A stretch of 37,254 nucleotides of DNA from Ruminiclostridium sp. (GCA_021442645.1 JABUSR010000014.1:1-37254), one strand, 5' to 3'. Shown: positions 17,284 through 26,361, counted from the stretch's first letter. Made by a program: numbers and translations. The notes: a model not told the origin generated them from the letters alone.

Positions 17284-18442
17284 CGTCGAAGTCGTCGGCA
17301 CTCACGTCGATGCCCCGGGGGGCAGCGGCAGCAGTTCTGGGCTGAGCGGCGTGGGTAACGGCATTCTCCTGGGGCGCCCGCCCAGCGGCCCGGGCAGCAG
17401 CCTGTCCCTGGGCACTGAGGAGCTTAAAGGCATTCTCCCGGATCTGCTGCTCCACATAGTCGCAGAGGTCCGGGTTGTCTTTCAAGTATTGCTTGGCAGC
17501 ATCACGGCCCTGTCCGATGCGTTCCTCGCCCATGGAAAACCAGGACCCGCTCTTCTGGATGATGTCCAACTTTACAGCCAGGTCGACCATTTCCCCGTAC
17601 TTGGAGATGCCCTCGCCGTACATGATGTCGAACTCGGCCTCCCGGAAGGGAGGTGCAACTTTATTTTTGACCACTTTAGCCCGGGTGCGGTTGCCGATGA
17701 CCTCACCGCCGGCCTTGATGGCCTCTATCCGGCGCACATCAATACGGACGGAGGCGTAGAACTTCAGGGCCCGGCCACCGGTGGTAACCTCGGGATTGCC
17801 GTACATAACACCCACCTTTTCCCGGAGCTGGTTGATAAAGATGACCACGCAGTTTGTCTTGGAGATAGACCCGGCCAGCTTTCGCAGGGCTTGGCTCATG
17901 AGGCGGGCCAGAAGACCCACATGGGAGTCTCCCATGTCACCCTCGATTTCAGCCCGGGGCACCAGGGCAGCCACGGAGTCCACCACAATGACGTCCAAAG
18001 CGCCGGAGCGCACCAAGGCCTCGCAGATCTCCAGGCCCTGCTCGCCGGTGTCGGGCTGAGCGATGAGCATGTTCTCGATGTCCACGCCCAGGGCCCGGGC
18101 ATAGGTGGGATCCAAGGCGTGCTCTGCGTCGATGAAGGCCACCTCGCCGCCCCTCTTCTGGGCCTCTGCAGCAATGTGGAGCGCCAGGGTAGTCTTACCG
18201 GAGGATTCGGGGCCATAAATCTCGATGATCCGTCCCCGGGGGACGCCGCCGATGCCCAGAGCCAGGTCCAATGCCAAAGATCCGGTGGGGATGCCCTCAA
18301 CCATAGCCCTGTTGTTGTCTCCCAGGCGCATGATAGAACCCTTGCCGTAGGTCCGCTCAATCTGGGCCATAGCGGTCTCCAGGGCTTTTTTCTTATCGGA
18401 GGCCGGGGCTGCGGACTCCACTGTCTTCTTCTTTTCTGCCAT
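17273..18442 (-). CDS. recA: Recombinase RecA
   Basis: DNA-dependent ATPase for homologous recombination and SOS induction. The start is the ATG preceded by GGAGGAG (389 residues), immediately after the prmC stop; a TTG six bases upstream is possible but lacks good spacing. Walker A is GPESSGKT (residues 77-84). The L1/L2 DNA-binding regions and QLREKVGVMYGNPE are conserved. The C-terminal tail is acidic (DFDDED) as usual for RecA. It sits between prmC and recX in a housekeeping operon. Confidence 0.98.
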   Translation of the reverse strand: MAEKKKTVESAAPASDKKKALETAMAQIERTYGKGSIMRLGDNNRAMVEGIPTGSLALDLALGIGGVPRGRIIEIYGPESSGKTTLALHIAAEAQKRGGEVAFIDAEHALDPTYARALGVDIENMLIAQPDTGEQGLEICEALVRSGALDVIVVDSVAALVPRAEIEGDMGDSHVGLLARLMSQALRKLAGSISKTNCVVIFINQLREKVGVMYGNPEVTTGGRALKFYASVRIDVRRIEAIKAGGEVIGNRTRAKVVKNKVAPPFREAEFDIMYGEGISKYGEMVDLAVKLDIIQKSGSWFSMGEERIGQGRDAAKQYLKDNPDLCDYVEQQIRENAFKLLSAQGQAAARAAGRAPQENAVTHAAQPRTAAAAPRGIDVSADDFDDED

Positions 18443-18444
18443 AG

Positions 18445-19356
18445 TCAACTCTCCTCCTGCTTTCTCTCGCGGGGTTCGTCGGGGATCTCCCGTTCCATGG
18501 GCTTCCGCCCTTCAACCACCCGGTCGATCCCGCCGGTGTCCCGGGTGATTCGAATCTGTTCAAAGCCGGCCTCCCGGAGCAGCATCCCCACCTTTTTAGA
18601 CTGGTCGATGCCCACCTCATACACCAGGTGTCCGCCGGGCTTTAATGCCGGCATCCAGAGGGTGGTAATGGCCCGGTAGAAGTCCAGGCCGTCCTCCCCA
18701 CCGTCCAGAGCCATAAGGGGCTCATAGTCCTTCACAGAGCTGTCCAGCCCGGGGATATCCCCGGAGGGGATGTAGGGGGGATTACACACCAGCATGTCGA
18801 ACTGCCCCAGGGCATGACTGGGTGCCTGGAGCGCGTCTCCCCTCATGTGGACCACCCGGCCGGTGAGGTTGTGGCGGCGGATGTTCTTCTTACAGAGCTC
18901 CAGCGCCCCGGCAGACAGGTCTACCAGCACCACCCGGGCGTTTTTCAACCGCTGAGCGATGGTGATACCCACGCACCCCGATCCTGCGCAGAGGTCCAGT
19001 ACCCGCAGATTGCCGGTCTCCCGACGGAGGCGGTCTACGGCAATGTTGGCCAGCATCTCGGTGTCAATGCGGGGGATGAGCACGTTTTCGTTCACGTGGA
19101 AATTCAGGCCGCAGAAGGCCCACTCCCCCACGATGTAGGCCACAGGCTCTCCGGCTTCCCGCCGGGCGGCCATGGCCGACGCTGTCTCGATAATCTCATC
19201 GGTGGTGTAGATATTCATATCCTGCAGGAACTTCTCCGGGGTCTTCCCGGAGGCCGCACAGAGGATCTCCCTGGCCTCCAGCCGGGCGGCCTCGATGCCC
19301 ACTGCTGCCAGGCGTTTATTGATGATATAGTATAGATCTAAGTAAGTTACGGCCAC
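18445..19356 (-). CDS. prmC: Peptide chain release factor N5-glutamine methyltransferase
   Basis: SAM-dependent enzyme that methylates the GGQ glutamine of release factors RF1 and RF2. 303 residues: a helical N-terminal domain and a Rossmann methyltransferase domain with VLDLCAGSGCVGI (SAM binding) and the NPPY catalytic motif in VCNPPYIPSG. Translation probably starts at GTG (VAVTYLDLYY) with a weak GGGGTG upstream. Follows the DUF1385 gene by 49 bp, a pairing common in Bacillota. Confidence 0.94.
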   Translation of the reverse strand: MAVTYLDLYYIINKRLAAVGIEAARLEAREILCAASGKTPEKFLQDMNIYTTDEIIETASAMAARREAGEPVAYIVGEWAFCGLNFHVNENVLIPRIDTEMLANIAVDRLRRETGNLRVLDLCAGSGCVGITIAQRLKNARVVLVDLSAGALELCKKNIRRHNLTGRVVHMRGDALQAPSHALGQFDMLVCNPPYIPSGDIPGLDSSVKDYEPLMALDGGEDGLDFYRAITTLWMPALKPGGHLVYEVGIDQSKKVGMLLREAGFEQIRITRDTGGIDRVVEGRKPMEREIPDEPRERKQEES

Positions 19357-19405
19357 AGTTCACACCCCAATCCGGTCATTGTATCGTATCGTGCCAGTCG
19401 CTTTT

Positions 19406-20404
19406 TTACCAGGCATCGTCGCCTGCCTTCCGGGGCAGGACCAGTGTCAGAGCCTCGATGGCCACCTCCAGCATGGAATCGTCCGGCTCGAAGGTGGTGA
19501 AATTCTGCATCCACAGGCCGGGGGCCGACAGAAAACGGGTCACCGGGTTATCGTGGCGCCCAATGAAGCGGTTAATCTCGTAGGTCACTGAGACCACCAG
19601 GGGCAACAACACCAGGTGGAGCAGAATTCGCACCACGGGATTGGCGGCCACGTCCCGGATTCCAGGCAGGGCAAATACCACGCAGGCAGCCAGCACAGCA
19701 ACGACAATGACCACGAAGAGGAAGCTGGTGCCGCACCGGGGGTGGTGCCGCGGCATCTCCCGGGCGTTTTCCACGGTGAGATCCAGACCCCGCTCATAGC
19801 AGAAGATGGTCTTGTGCTCCGCCCCATGGTACTGGAAAGTCCGCCGGATATCCTTCAGGCGGGAACAGAGGATCAGATAGACAAAGAAGATAATCAGCTT
19901 GACCACGCCCTCCAGCAGGTTCCGGACCCACATGGGTGCATCGGGGAAAAAGTGGAGCAGGGCGGTAGTGGCCAGGGTGGGCAGAATGATGAACAGCAGG
20001 ATGGAAAAGCCAATGCCCGCTGCCACAGCCACGCCGATAATCCACTTCATAAGGGTCTCAGAGCCAAAGTGGCGCTCCAGCCACTGCTCGAAGGGGGAGA
20101 GTTCCTCCTCCTCATCCTCGGGGTAGAACTCCGCCGACCACATGAGGGCCTTGACGCCGTTGACCAGGGACCCCAGGAATGTGAAGACCCCACGGATGAA
20201 AGGGACTCCCAGTATGGGGTGCTTGTCCTTGATGAGCCTGAGCTCCTCCTCCCGGACCTCCAGGCCGCCCTCCTGGTTTCTCACCACGGTGGCCTGCTTC
20301 TGGGGTCCGCGCATGAGGATACCCTCGATGAGGGCCTGTCCTCCTATGGTGGTGCGGAAGGCACAGCTTTGGTCGGCTGCGCCGCAGGTGGTTTTACGTT
20401 CCAT
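19406..20404 (-). CDS. DUF1385 membrane protein (YqhQ-like)
   Basis: 332 residues from MERKTT, which has AGGAGAG upstream. The N-terminal cytoplasmic part carries GGQALIEGILMRGP, a hallmark of DUF1385/YqhQ. There are about four to five membrane helices (WIIGVAVAAGIGFSILLFIILP, LLEGVVKLIIFFVYLILC, SFLFVVIVVAVLAACVVFA and following). The conserved FQYHGAEHKTIFCYE lies between helices. Function is not established as far as I know. Its place directly upstream of prmC is conserved in related genomes. Confidence 0.88.
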   Translation of the reverse strand: MERKTTCGAADQSCAFRTTIGGQALIEGILMRGPQKQATVVRNQEGGLEVREEELRLIKDKHPILGVPFIRGVFTFLGSLVNGVKALMWSAEFYPEDEEEELSPFEQWLERHFGSETLMKWIIGVAVAAGIGFSILLFIILPTLATTALLHFFPDAPMWVRNLLEGVVKLIIFFVYLILCSRLKDIRRTFQYHGAEHKTIFCYERGLDLTVENAREMPRHHPRCGTSFLFVVIVVAVLAACVVFALPGIRDVAANPVVRILLHLVLLPLVVSVTYEINRFIGRHDNPVTRFLSAPGLWMQNFTTFEPDDSMLEVAIEALTLVLPRKAGDDAW

Positions 20405-20472
20405 AGTCTCTCCTATCGGTCCCAGTCCTCTGGACCGAATCCGCACCGGATTCACGAAATGGGTGCAGATAT

Positions 20473-20501
20473 ATGGTAACAGAGAACAGGGGAAAATGCA
20501 A
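20473..20501 (-). promoter_or_regulatory. Probable promoter of the DUF1385-prmC-recA operon
   Basis: On the minus strand TTGCAT (20496-20501) and TACCAT (20473-20478) are 17 bp apart, in the gap between the kinase stop and the DUF1385 start. No LexA box is evident to me. Confidence 0.5.
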
Positions 20502-20515
20502 GAATTTTATCGAAC

Positions 20516-21958
20516 TTATGTTCCAGTCGGCAGTCGAATCTCCACCAGGCAGCCGCCTGCCTCATCGTCGGCATTTCGGATGGTGAGCTCGCCGTTGTGG
20601 CGGGTGATAATCTCCTCACAGACCGCCAGGCCAATACCGCTGCCGCGGGCAGTAGAGCTGCCCTTGTAGAATTTGTACTTCACATTGGGGAGCTCCTCCG
20701 GGGGAATGCCGGGGCCGTAGTCCCGGATGGTGACGACCACATCCCCGGCCTCCGGGTAGATGCCCGTATCGATGCGCTTACCCGCCCCACCATGCTTGGA
20801 AGCGTTGTCCAGCAGGTTGCAGAAAACCTGGCGCAGGCGGTCGGGGTCTCCGGGGATGGGGCCAAACTCCTCCTGGCAATCGCTGTGATAGACGGCGATG
20901 CCCTCCCGGGCAAGGAACTCGTGGTAGGTGTAGACGGCGTCCTCCAGCTCGGCCTTGATGTCTATGGGTTCAATGGACAGGGTGAATCTGCCGTCCTCGA
21001 TGCGGGAGAATTCCAACAGCTCCTCCACCATGCCGGAGAGCCGTCGTGCCTCGCTGGCGATGATACCCATACCCTTGCGGATATCCGACTCGTCCTGGGC
21101 CTCACCGTTCATGATAGTCTCGGCCCAGCCTGTGATGGCTGTCAGAGGAGTGCGGAGCTCGTGGGAGACAGAGGAAATGAACTCGGACTTCATACTCTCT
21201 GCCTGCTTGATCCGCAAGGACATGTCGTTGATGGCGTCGATGAGATCGCCGATCTCGTCGTCGAATTTTTTCTCCAGCTGTATGCCATAGCTGCCCCCGG
21301 CGATACGCTGGGCGATGCCGGTGATGTTTCGGACAGGGGCCTCGATCGACCGCACAAAGTAGCTGTTTGAGATGTATACCAAGGTCAGGATAACCAGGGA
21401 AGCCCCCACAGCGGCCAGCGTCAGCAGGGTAACCTGTCGGTCTACCGTGTGCATGGGGCTCACATAGCGCATGAAGCCCACCAGAGTATCACCACGGATG
21501 AGGGGGGCAGACACGGCAGTGACCCGTTCCCCAGTCTGGGACAGGGTCCCCACCCAGGAAGCCACCGTTCGGCTATCCCGGGAGTCAATGATGTCCTCTG
21601 TCTCAGGCATGGTACCGGAGGGCGTCAGGCCGTTGGAGGCGTAACAGACCCTGCCGTCCGGAGCAAGGAGCTGGAGCTCGATGCTGCCGCCGTCCTCAAA
21701 GGAACTCACGTAGTCCTGGGCCATGGACAGCTGATTGCTGCCGCCGGGGTCGTTGGCGGAGGCGTAGGTGCCGAAGTAGGCGGAGGCTGTACGGGCCTGG
21801 CTCTCCAGATCAGATTGGATGCCAGTCTCGTAATAGCTCCTCATAACCAGGGAGAAAGCAATGACCATCAGAGCCAGGATGAGAACCAGGATGCTGATGG
21901 TGTTGAGGATCCACCGCTTGCGGATGCCGCGGATCCTTGGAATCGGAATGGATTTCAT
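20516..21958 (-). CDS. Sensor histidine kinase of two-component system 1
   Basis: 480-residue membrane kinase. TM1 (SILVLILALMVIAFSLVM) is followed by an extracytoplasmic sensor domain of about 140 residues, TM2 (TLLTLAAVGASLVILTLVYI), HAMP, DHp with FISSVSHELRTPLTAI (phospho-His), and a CA domain with NLLDNASKHG, DYGPGIPPEE and GSGIGLAV. The architecture is like PhoR/ResE kinases. It lies 25 bp after its regulator gene. The signal is unknown. Confidence 0.95.
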   Translation of the reverse strand: MKSIPIPRIRGIRKRWILNTISILVLILALMVIAFSLVMRSYYETGIQSDLESQARTASAYFGTYASANDPGGSNQLSMAQDYVSSFEDGGSIELQLLAPDGRVCYASNGLTPSGTMPETEDIIDSRDSRTVASWVGTLSQTGERVTAVSAPLIRGDTLVGFMRYVSPMHTVDRQVTLLTLAAVGASLVILTLVYISNSYFVRSIEAPVRNITGIAQRIAGGSYGIQLEKKFDDEIGDLIDAINDMSLRIKQAESMKSEFISSVSHELRTPLTAITGWAETIMNGEAQDESDIRKGMGIIASEARRLSGMVEELLEFSRIEDGRFTLSIEPIDIKAELEDAVYTYHEFLAREGIAVYHSDCQEEFGPIPGDPDRLRQVFCNLLDNASKHGGAGKRIDTGIYPEAGDVVVTIRDYGPGIPPEELPNVKYKFYKGSSTARGSGIGLAVCEEIITRHNGELTIRNADDEAGGCLVEIRLPTGT

Positions 21959-21983
21959 GGCACGCTTCCCTCACAGCTCTCCG

Positions 21984-22667
21984 TTAGAATTCCCACTTGT
22001 AGCCGTAACCCCAAATGGTATTAATGCAGATGGGGCTGGTAGGATCATCCTCAATCTTCATCCGCAGGCGGCGGATGTTCACGTCCACGATCTTCAGCTC
22101 GCCCAGGTAGTTCTCCCCCCACACGGCCTTTAGGATATCGGCCCGAGAGAGAGCCCGGCCGGGATTCTCCATGAACAGCTTCATAATGGCGTACTCCACC
22201 TGGGTGAGTTTAATCCTCTGTCCATTCTTCTCCAGGGTGCGCTTGCGGGTATTCAGGGTGAAGGGGGGCTGCTGGAGCTCTCCCTCGTCCATCATCTCCC
22301 CTCCGATGCGGCGGTAGAGGGCATCGATGCGGGCTGTAAGCTCCATAGGAGAGAAAGGTTTGGTGACGTAGTCATCGGCACCGGTCATAAAGCCGGTGAC
22401 CTTGTCCATCTCCTGGGTGCGGGCAGAGAGCATGATAATGCCAATCTTGGAGTTGCCTGCCCGGATTCGGCGGCAGACCTCAAATCCGTCCATATCAGGC
22501 AGCATGATATCCAGGATGGCCACCCGCACATCGGGATTCAGACGAAGCTGCTCCAAGGCCTCTTCCCCGGTGCCAGCCTCAATGGCCTCATAGCCCGCCC
22601 GGCTGAGGTTGAGCACCACAAAGCTGCGGATATTTGCTTCGTCCTCCAGAACCAGAATTTTTTTCAT
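21984..22667 (-). CDS. OmpR-family response regulator of two-component system 1
   Basis: 227 residues from MKKILVLEDE, with AAAGGAG upstream; a longer in-frame extension is unsupported. The receiver domain has D53 in ILDIMLPDMDG as the phosphorylation site and K in TKPFSP. The C-terminal winged helix (LTQVEYAIMKLFMENPGRALSRADI, VNIRRLRMKIED, GYGYKWEF) binds DNA. It is the partner of the kinase 25 bp downstream. No clean sigma-A promoter was found upstream, only several AT-rich TATxAT-like hexamers around 22,785-22,825. Confidence 0.95.
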   Translation of the reverse strand: MKKILVLEDEANIRSFVVLNLSRAGYEAIEAGTGEEALEQLRLNPDVRVAILDIMLPDMDGFEVCRRIRAGNSKIGIIMLSARTQEMDKVTGFMTGADDYVTKPFSPMELTARIDALYRRIGGEMMDEGELQQPPFTLNTRKRTLEKNGQRIKLTQVEYAIMKLFMENPGRALSRADILKAVWGENYLGELKIVDVNIRRLRMKIEDDPTSPICINTIWGYGYKWEF

Positions 22668-22872
22668 AGGTTGGCTCCTTTCTCCGGGACTGTCCCCATC
22701 CTGCCCACGCCAATTGGAGCAGGGCCTGGTCTTCTCGGTCATCGGTATTTTTTCGTGCGGAGCTCAGGAATCAGCCCCACACGTTCTCATAGTAATACCA
22801 TAATAACATATCATACCACACTCCGGCCGGTTTTCCTATGGTTTCTTTGAAAAAAATTACAAAAGAAAAACA

Positions 22873-22902
22873 CTTGCCATCCATGGCAAGCTGATGTATA
22901 AT
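22873..22902 (+). promoter_or_regulatory. tRNA-Leu promoter with an embedded palindrome
   Basis: TTGCCA (22874-22879) and a perfect TATAAT (22897-22902) are 17 bp apart, 20 bp before the tRNA. The -35 lies inside a perfect inverted repeat, CTTGCCAT-CC-ATGGCAAG (22873-22890). Confidence 0.8.
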
Positions 22903-22922
22903 CGATTTTGCAATTCCCCTTT

Positions 22923-23009
22923 GCCGGTGTGATGAAATTGGTAGACGTAGTGGACTCAAAATCCACCGCTGGCAACAGCGTACCGGTTCGAGTCCGGTCA
23001 CCGGCACCA
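22923..23009 (+). tRNA. tRNA-Leu (anticodon CAA)
   Basis: 87 bases including an encoded CCA. The acceptor stem GCCGGTG pairs with CACCGGC. The anticodon stem GTGGA/TCCAC closes the loop CTCAAAA, giving anticodon CAA for UUG. The long variable arm (CGCTGGCAACAGCG) is typical of class II tRNA-Leu. The T-arm CCGGTTCGAGTCCGG is intact. Confidence 0.97.
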
Positions 23010-23018
23010 ACTTTACAG

Positions 23019-23056
23019 ACTCCGAACGTATTTTCTGCAAATACGTTCGGAGTTTT
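23019..23056 (+). terminator. Terminator of tRNA-Leu
   Basis: Perfect 15-bp stem (23019-23033 with 23039-23053), 5-base loop and a short T-run, starting 9 bp after the tRNA CCA. Confidence 0.93.
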
Positions 23057-23072
23057 CTGTCTCTGACACGAT

Positions 23073-23117
23073 GCCCGGTGCAGGCTGCCTTTGATAAATC
23101 GTCGGCCTGTACCGGGC
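23073..23117. repeat. 13-bp inverted repeat between tRNA-Leu and the HIRAN operon
   Basis: Arms 23073-23085 and 23105-23117 (GCCCGGTGCAGGC and GCCTGTACCGGGC) pair over 12 of 13 positions. There is no clean T-run on either strand. It may be a weak terminator for the HIRAN operon. No gene is seen in 23057-23216. Confidence 0.6.
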
Positions 23118-23216
23118 TCTTTCTGTCCTGTTGGTTTTCACTTGTCGGCACAGACGGAAACCGAGCATCTGTCCCGTGCTCTGATTCCCTTCCCCGTGAG
23201 ACATCGGACCGGGCTT

Positions 23217-23612
23217 TTAAAAATCCACGAGGAATATCCCGATGGAAATCTGTGTGTAGCCCGAATGAGGGGTAACCTTCGTGATGCGGGCGACCAGCAG
23301 CTTACCCGCATCCATGAGGCGGGAAAAAATCAGGTTGTCCTTTTCCGGCACATAGCCCACTTTTCTGCCGTCCTCCGTCAGGACCAGAATGGCATTCCGG
23401 TCGAACTTATTGTCCTCCCGGCGTAGGTTCAGCCTGTCGCCGACTTGGATTTCCTCCAGAACGGTCTTGTCCTTTAGGTACGTCGTCCCGGCGATGTTGG
23501 TATCAAACAGATGGATCTCCTGGGTCAGCGGTTTTATGATGTCTCCGAGATTGGTATTGCTGATGGCAGTAACCAGGTCGTTTCCCCCGGCGACGGTCAG
23601 CTCTCCTGCCAT
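23217..23612 (-). CDS. Stand-alone HIRAN-domain protein
   Basis: 131 residues, no signal peptide. Residues about 38-131 form a HIRAN domain: AGTTY, then VGDRLNLRREDNKFDRNAI, DGRKVGYVPEKDN and the end GKLLVARITKV. In eukaryotic HLTF the domain binds 3' single-stranded DNA ends; bacterial stand-alone versions are little studied. The start has GGAG ten bases upstream and overlaps the J-domain-like gene by 16 bp, so it is the last gene of a coupled operon. A DNA-damage or replication-fork role is inference from the family. Confidence 0.85.
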   Translation of the reverse strand: MAGELTVAGGNDLVTAISNTNLGDIIKPLTQEIHLFDTNIAGTTYLKDKTVLEEIQVGDRLNLRREDNKFDRNAILVLTEDGRKVGYVPEKDNLIFSRLMDAGKLLVARITKVTPHSGYTQISIGIFLVDF

Positions 23613-24382
23613 TCGATGATCACTCCTCTCATCAGAAGCTGCTTCAGCGTCTTCTCAAGTTCGTCTGCGTATCGTGCGTAGGACGCATACTCCTCCTCCA
23701 GTGCCCGTTTCTTTTCGGCGACGGCAGCGGCATCCTCAAGCAGGTCCTTATACCGATACGGATCTGTACTGATGATCTTACTAATCTCCTCTTCGAGCTG
23801 TGCGATCCGCTCGTCAAGGTTCTCCAGGACCAGCTCCCCGGGCTCGAAGCCGTGGTCATCCAAGGCCTTGTGGACAAGGACCTCTATGGCGGTGAGCTCC
23901 TCAGCGTCATTGAGCCCGTAGGCGGTGAGCGTCCTGTTCCATAAATCGGCAATTTCCGGATACTCCCAGGCCTTCGGACTGATGTCCGGGTGAATCAGCT
24001 TTGCAATGCGCCGATAGAGGAGCTTACTCCTGATGCAGTCGTATTCGGTGGAAGTCCCGACCTTTTGCGCCTCTCTGTACTCCTCAATCATCTGCGCAAG
24101 CTGTGCATTGTATTCCCGCATAGTCGTTTCGATGTAGTTCTGAAGCTCCGAAGCATTGACCGGCTCCCCGCGGTTCACCGCCGCCTGGCAGAAGGCAATG
24201 CTCTTTTTCCTGGAGATACAGTCGATCTTTTTTTCAAAGACCTTGGTTATGAACTCGCCGAATTCCTTGATATACGCGGTCAGACAACTCCCGGCCTCTT
24301 TCCGCAGGGCGTCCCGTTCCAGGAGCAGCTTCTCGTATTTTTCGTAAACGGACGCCTGGTCGCTTTTCCGGATTTCCCTCAT
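23597..24382 (-). CDS. J-domain-like coiled-coil protein with HPD motif
   Basis: 261 residues, hydrophilic. Residues about 115-165 look like a J domain core: CIRSKLLYRRIAKLI, then HPD at 131-133, then a third helix ending in LWNRTLTAYGLN. HPD is the motif through which J proteins stimulate Hsp70 ATPase. Long charged helices surround it (residues 10-110 and 185-255), likely coiled coils. No Gly/Phe region or zinc domain of DnaJ is present and no Hsp70 is encoded nearby. The ATG overlaps the stop of the Sel1 gene (ATGA) with GAGGT upstream. Function unknown; an Hsp70 adaptor is the leading guess. Confidence 0.7.
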   Translation of the reverse strand: MREIRKSDQASVYEKYEKLLLERDALRKEAGSCLTAYIKEFGEFITKVFEKKIDCISRKKSIAFCQAAVNRGEPVNASELQNYIETTMREYNAQLAQMIEEYREAQKVGTSTEYDCIRSKLLYRRIAKLIHPDISPKAWEYPEIADLWNRTLTAYGLNDAEELTAIEVLVHKALDDHGFEPGELVLENLDERIAQLEEEISKIISTDPYRYKDLLEDAAAVAEKKRALEEEYASYARYADELEKTLKQLLMRGVIIEWQES

Positions 24383-25260
24383 CTGTGTACCTCAAACATA
24401 TAGAAGTTGTGGCAGATATCCGTCAGGCGGGTCCTGCCTATGGTCGCCTTGCTGAAGAAATCCTCCCGGGTCCGGTACCAGGCATCCTCGAAACAAATCA
24501 CACACCGGCCGTCCTCCTCGAGGGCCTGCACGGTGTAAACCTGTTTCTTATACCGGAAGGACACGGTGCAGGGGCTCTTCAGCAAATGATAAAGGTCGTA
24601 AAAATCAACAGCGGCGTCGTCGAGCTCGACGAGGCGATACAGGTCGTCAATGAGCCACTTCATATTATTCAAATCCCCGAAGAAGGCATTATACCGTAGC
24701 CGCTGTGCAAGGAAATCCTTGGCGGCGTAATAGAGCCGTACCGCCTCGTCCATGCGCCCCTCCTCGGTGTAGATCCTGGCCAGGCGTGTAAAAATCTCCG
24801 GCAGGGGATCATTCAGGTATCTCGCATCCTTTACCCTCGGATAAAGGGACTTTATGATCTCCTTGTATTTCTCATAGTCCCGCTCCACATAATAGCCATT
24901 TTTGTACATGTCGGCGATCTTGTATTCGGACTGGATATTGCCGAGGGCTGCAGACCTGGAAAAGCACGCAAAGGCCTTCTCATCATTCTTCTCGCCGGTC
25001 CTGCCGTAGTACCAGATGTAGCCCAGGCAGTTGTAGGCCTCCTCATAGTCATAGGTGGCAGCCATCTCGTAATACTTCAGCGCAAGGTCGAACTGCTTCA
25101 GCTCGTAATACACGCCGCCCAGATACATCATATCGCGGGGGTCTTTATTGGTTTCGATCAGGAATCCCATGGCCTCTGTAAAGGCAAAGAACTCGTCCTC
25201 CGTGGGGTTATTCTTTCCTGCAAAATCGTTGCGGATGGCTTCCGCCTGTTTCACTGTCAT
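24379..25260 (-). CDS. Sel1/TPR-repeat protein
   Basis: 293 residues, cytoplasmic. Residues about 40-190 hold helical repeats of Sel1/TPR type, for example MMYLGGVYYELKQFDLALKYYE, AYNCLGYIWYYGRTGEKNDE and EIFTRLARIYTEEGRMDEAV. The last 65 residues (from CTVSFRYKKQVYTV) look like a separate beta-rich domain that ends in Tyr/Phe-rich sequence. Such repeats usually bind partner proteins. AAAGGAG lies upstream of the start. The gene follows the WYL gene by 73 bp and is coupled to the J-domain-like gene. Confidence 0.8.
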   Translation of the reverse strand: MTVKQAEAIRNDFAGKNNPTEDEFFAFTEAMGFLIETNKDPRDMMYLGGVYYELKQFDLALKYYEMAATYDYEEAYNCLGYIWYYGRTGEKNDEKAFACFSRSAALGNIQSEYKIADMYKNGYYVERDYEKYKEIIKSLYPRVKDARYLNDPLPEIFTRLARIYTEEGRMDEAVRLYYAAKDFLAQRLRYNAFFGDLNNMKWLIDDLYRLVELDDAAVDFYDLYHLLKSPCTVSFRYKKQVYTVQALEEDGRCVICFEDAWYRTREDFFSKATIGRTRLTDICHNFYMFEVHR

Positions 25261-25333
25261 CGTGCAGCACTCCTTTGAATCACTTTCTACGCTGTCAGCT
25301 TACCAAACGATCTGTACCAAAAATGACGCTCGG

Positions 25334-26347
25334 TCATTCTGCCTCAGGCGCTTCCTCCGGCAGGTACTGACGGTACAGCCGCTTTGCCTCCTCCCGGAGC
25401 TGTTCCACAACATCGTGCGGTTCCGTTATTTTTACCCCCTCCCCCAGGGCAAAGATCCAGCCAAAGAACTGCTGGCTGACGGCAACCTCCACAAGGCAGG
25501 AAAAGTGCGCCTCATCCACCGGGCGCAGGGAGATCTCCTTGCCGAACCGGTCAATGATGACCCCGGCCATATCGTTGGCACATTCCAGCCTGACAGTGGT
25601 TCGCTCCCCGCTGAACATACCAAAGAGGCCCTTTGAATACCGCGGCAGATTGAATTCCCGGAAGGCCTTCTTCCCCTGGCGCGGGGCGTCCTCTATTTTG
25701 ATGTTCAGCATCTTATCGACGCGGTAGTGCTTGACCTTCTCATCGGCAGCATCGTAGGCGACCATATAATAATACTCATCGTCCCAGATGAGGCCCCATG
25801 GAGAGAGCACATACCAGGCGCCGTCCCTGCGCAGTTCCATTTTCTTTTTTACGGTCCACTGAAAATAGTGGAAGCGAAGCTGCCGGTTGGAACTGATGGC
25901 CTCGTGAATGGCATCCACATTGTAGTAGACACTCTCGTTCATGGTTTTCACGCGGCCGGATATGACCACCTGGCGTTGGAGATGCCTGGCCTCATATTTG
26001 CTCACCAGCGCCTCCAGCTTCTTTATGAGGTCTCCGGATTTCTTCTCCGTAATGAATTTTGCACTCTGGACAGAGTCCACAAGCAGCTTCAGCTCGGGAA
26101 GCTCAAAGTCCCTGTGCCCAAGGTGGTAGTACACATTTCTGCCGATTTGCTCGCTGAGGATATCCAGGCCAAATGTCCGGAGCTCATCCAAGTCGCGGTA
26201 GAGGGCCTTGCGCTCTGCACTGACGCCGCAAGACGCAAGCCGGTCTATCATATCCTGGACGGTGAGAAAATGCCCGTCGTCAGTTTCCTCCGACAGTATT
26301 TTTACCAGATAGAGCAGCTTCAGCTTCTGGTTTTCACCCTTTGCCAT
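25334..26347 (-). CDS. WYL-domain transcriptional regulator
   Basis: 337 residues from MAKGENQKLKLL, preceded by AGGGGGTG; 53 further upstream residues are in frame but overlap the promoter. The N-terminus (1-75) is a winged helix (VQDMIDRLASCGVSAERKALYRDLDEL). The WYL domain spans about 145-215, with WYV at 178-180, SPWGL at 182-186 and HYRVDKM. A C-terminal WCX-like part follows. WYL regulators sense ligands, sometimes nucleic acids or nucleotides, and often control defence or stress genes. It is first in the operon and probably controls it. Confidence 0.92.
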   Translation of the reverse strand: MAKGENQKLKLLYLVKILSEETDDGHFLTVQDMIDRLASCGVSAERKALYRDLDELRTFGLDILSEQIGRNVYYHLGHRDFELPELKLLVDSVQSAKFITEKKSGDLIKKLEALVSKYEARHLQRQVVISGRVKTMNESVYYNVDAIHEAISSNRQLRFHYFQWTVKKKMELRRDGAWYVLSPWGLIWDDEYYYMVAYDAADEKVKHYRVDKMLNIKIEDAPRQGKKAFREFNLPRYSKGLFGMFSGERTTVRLECANDMAGVIIDRFGKEISLRPVDEAHFSCLVEVAVSQQFFGWIFALGEGVKITEPHDVVEQLREEAKRLYRQYLPEEAPEAE

Positions 26348-26361
26348 GCTATTCACCCCCT

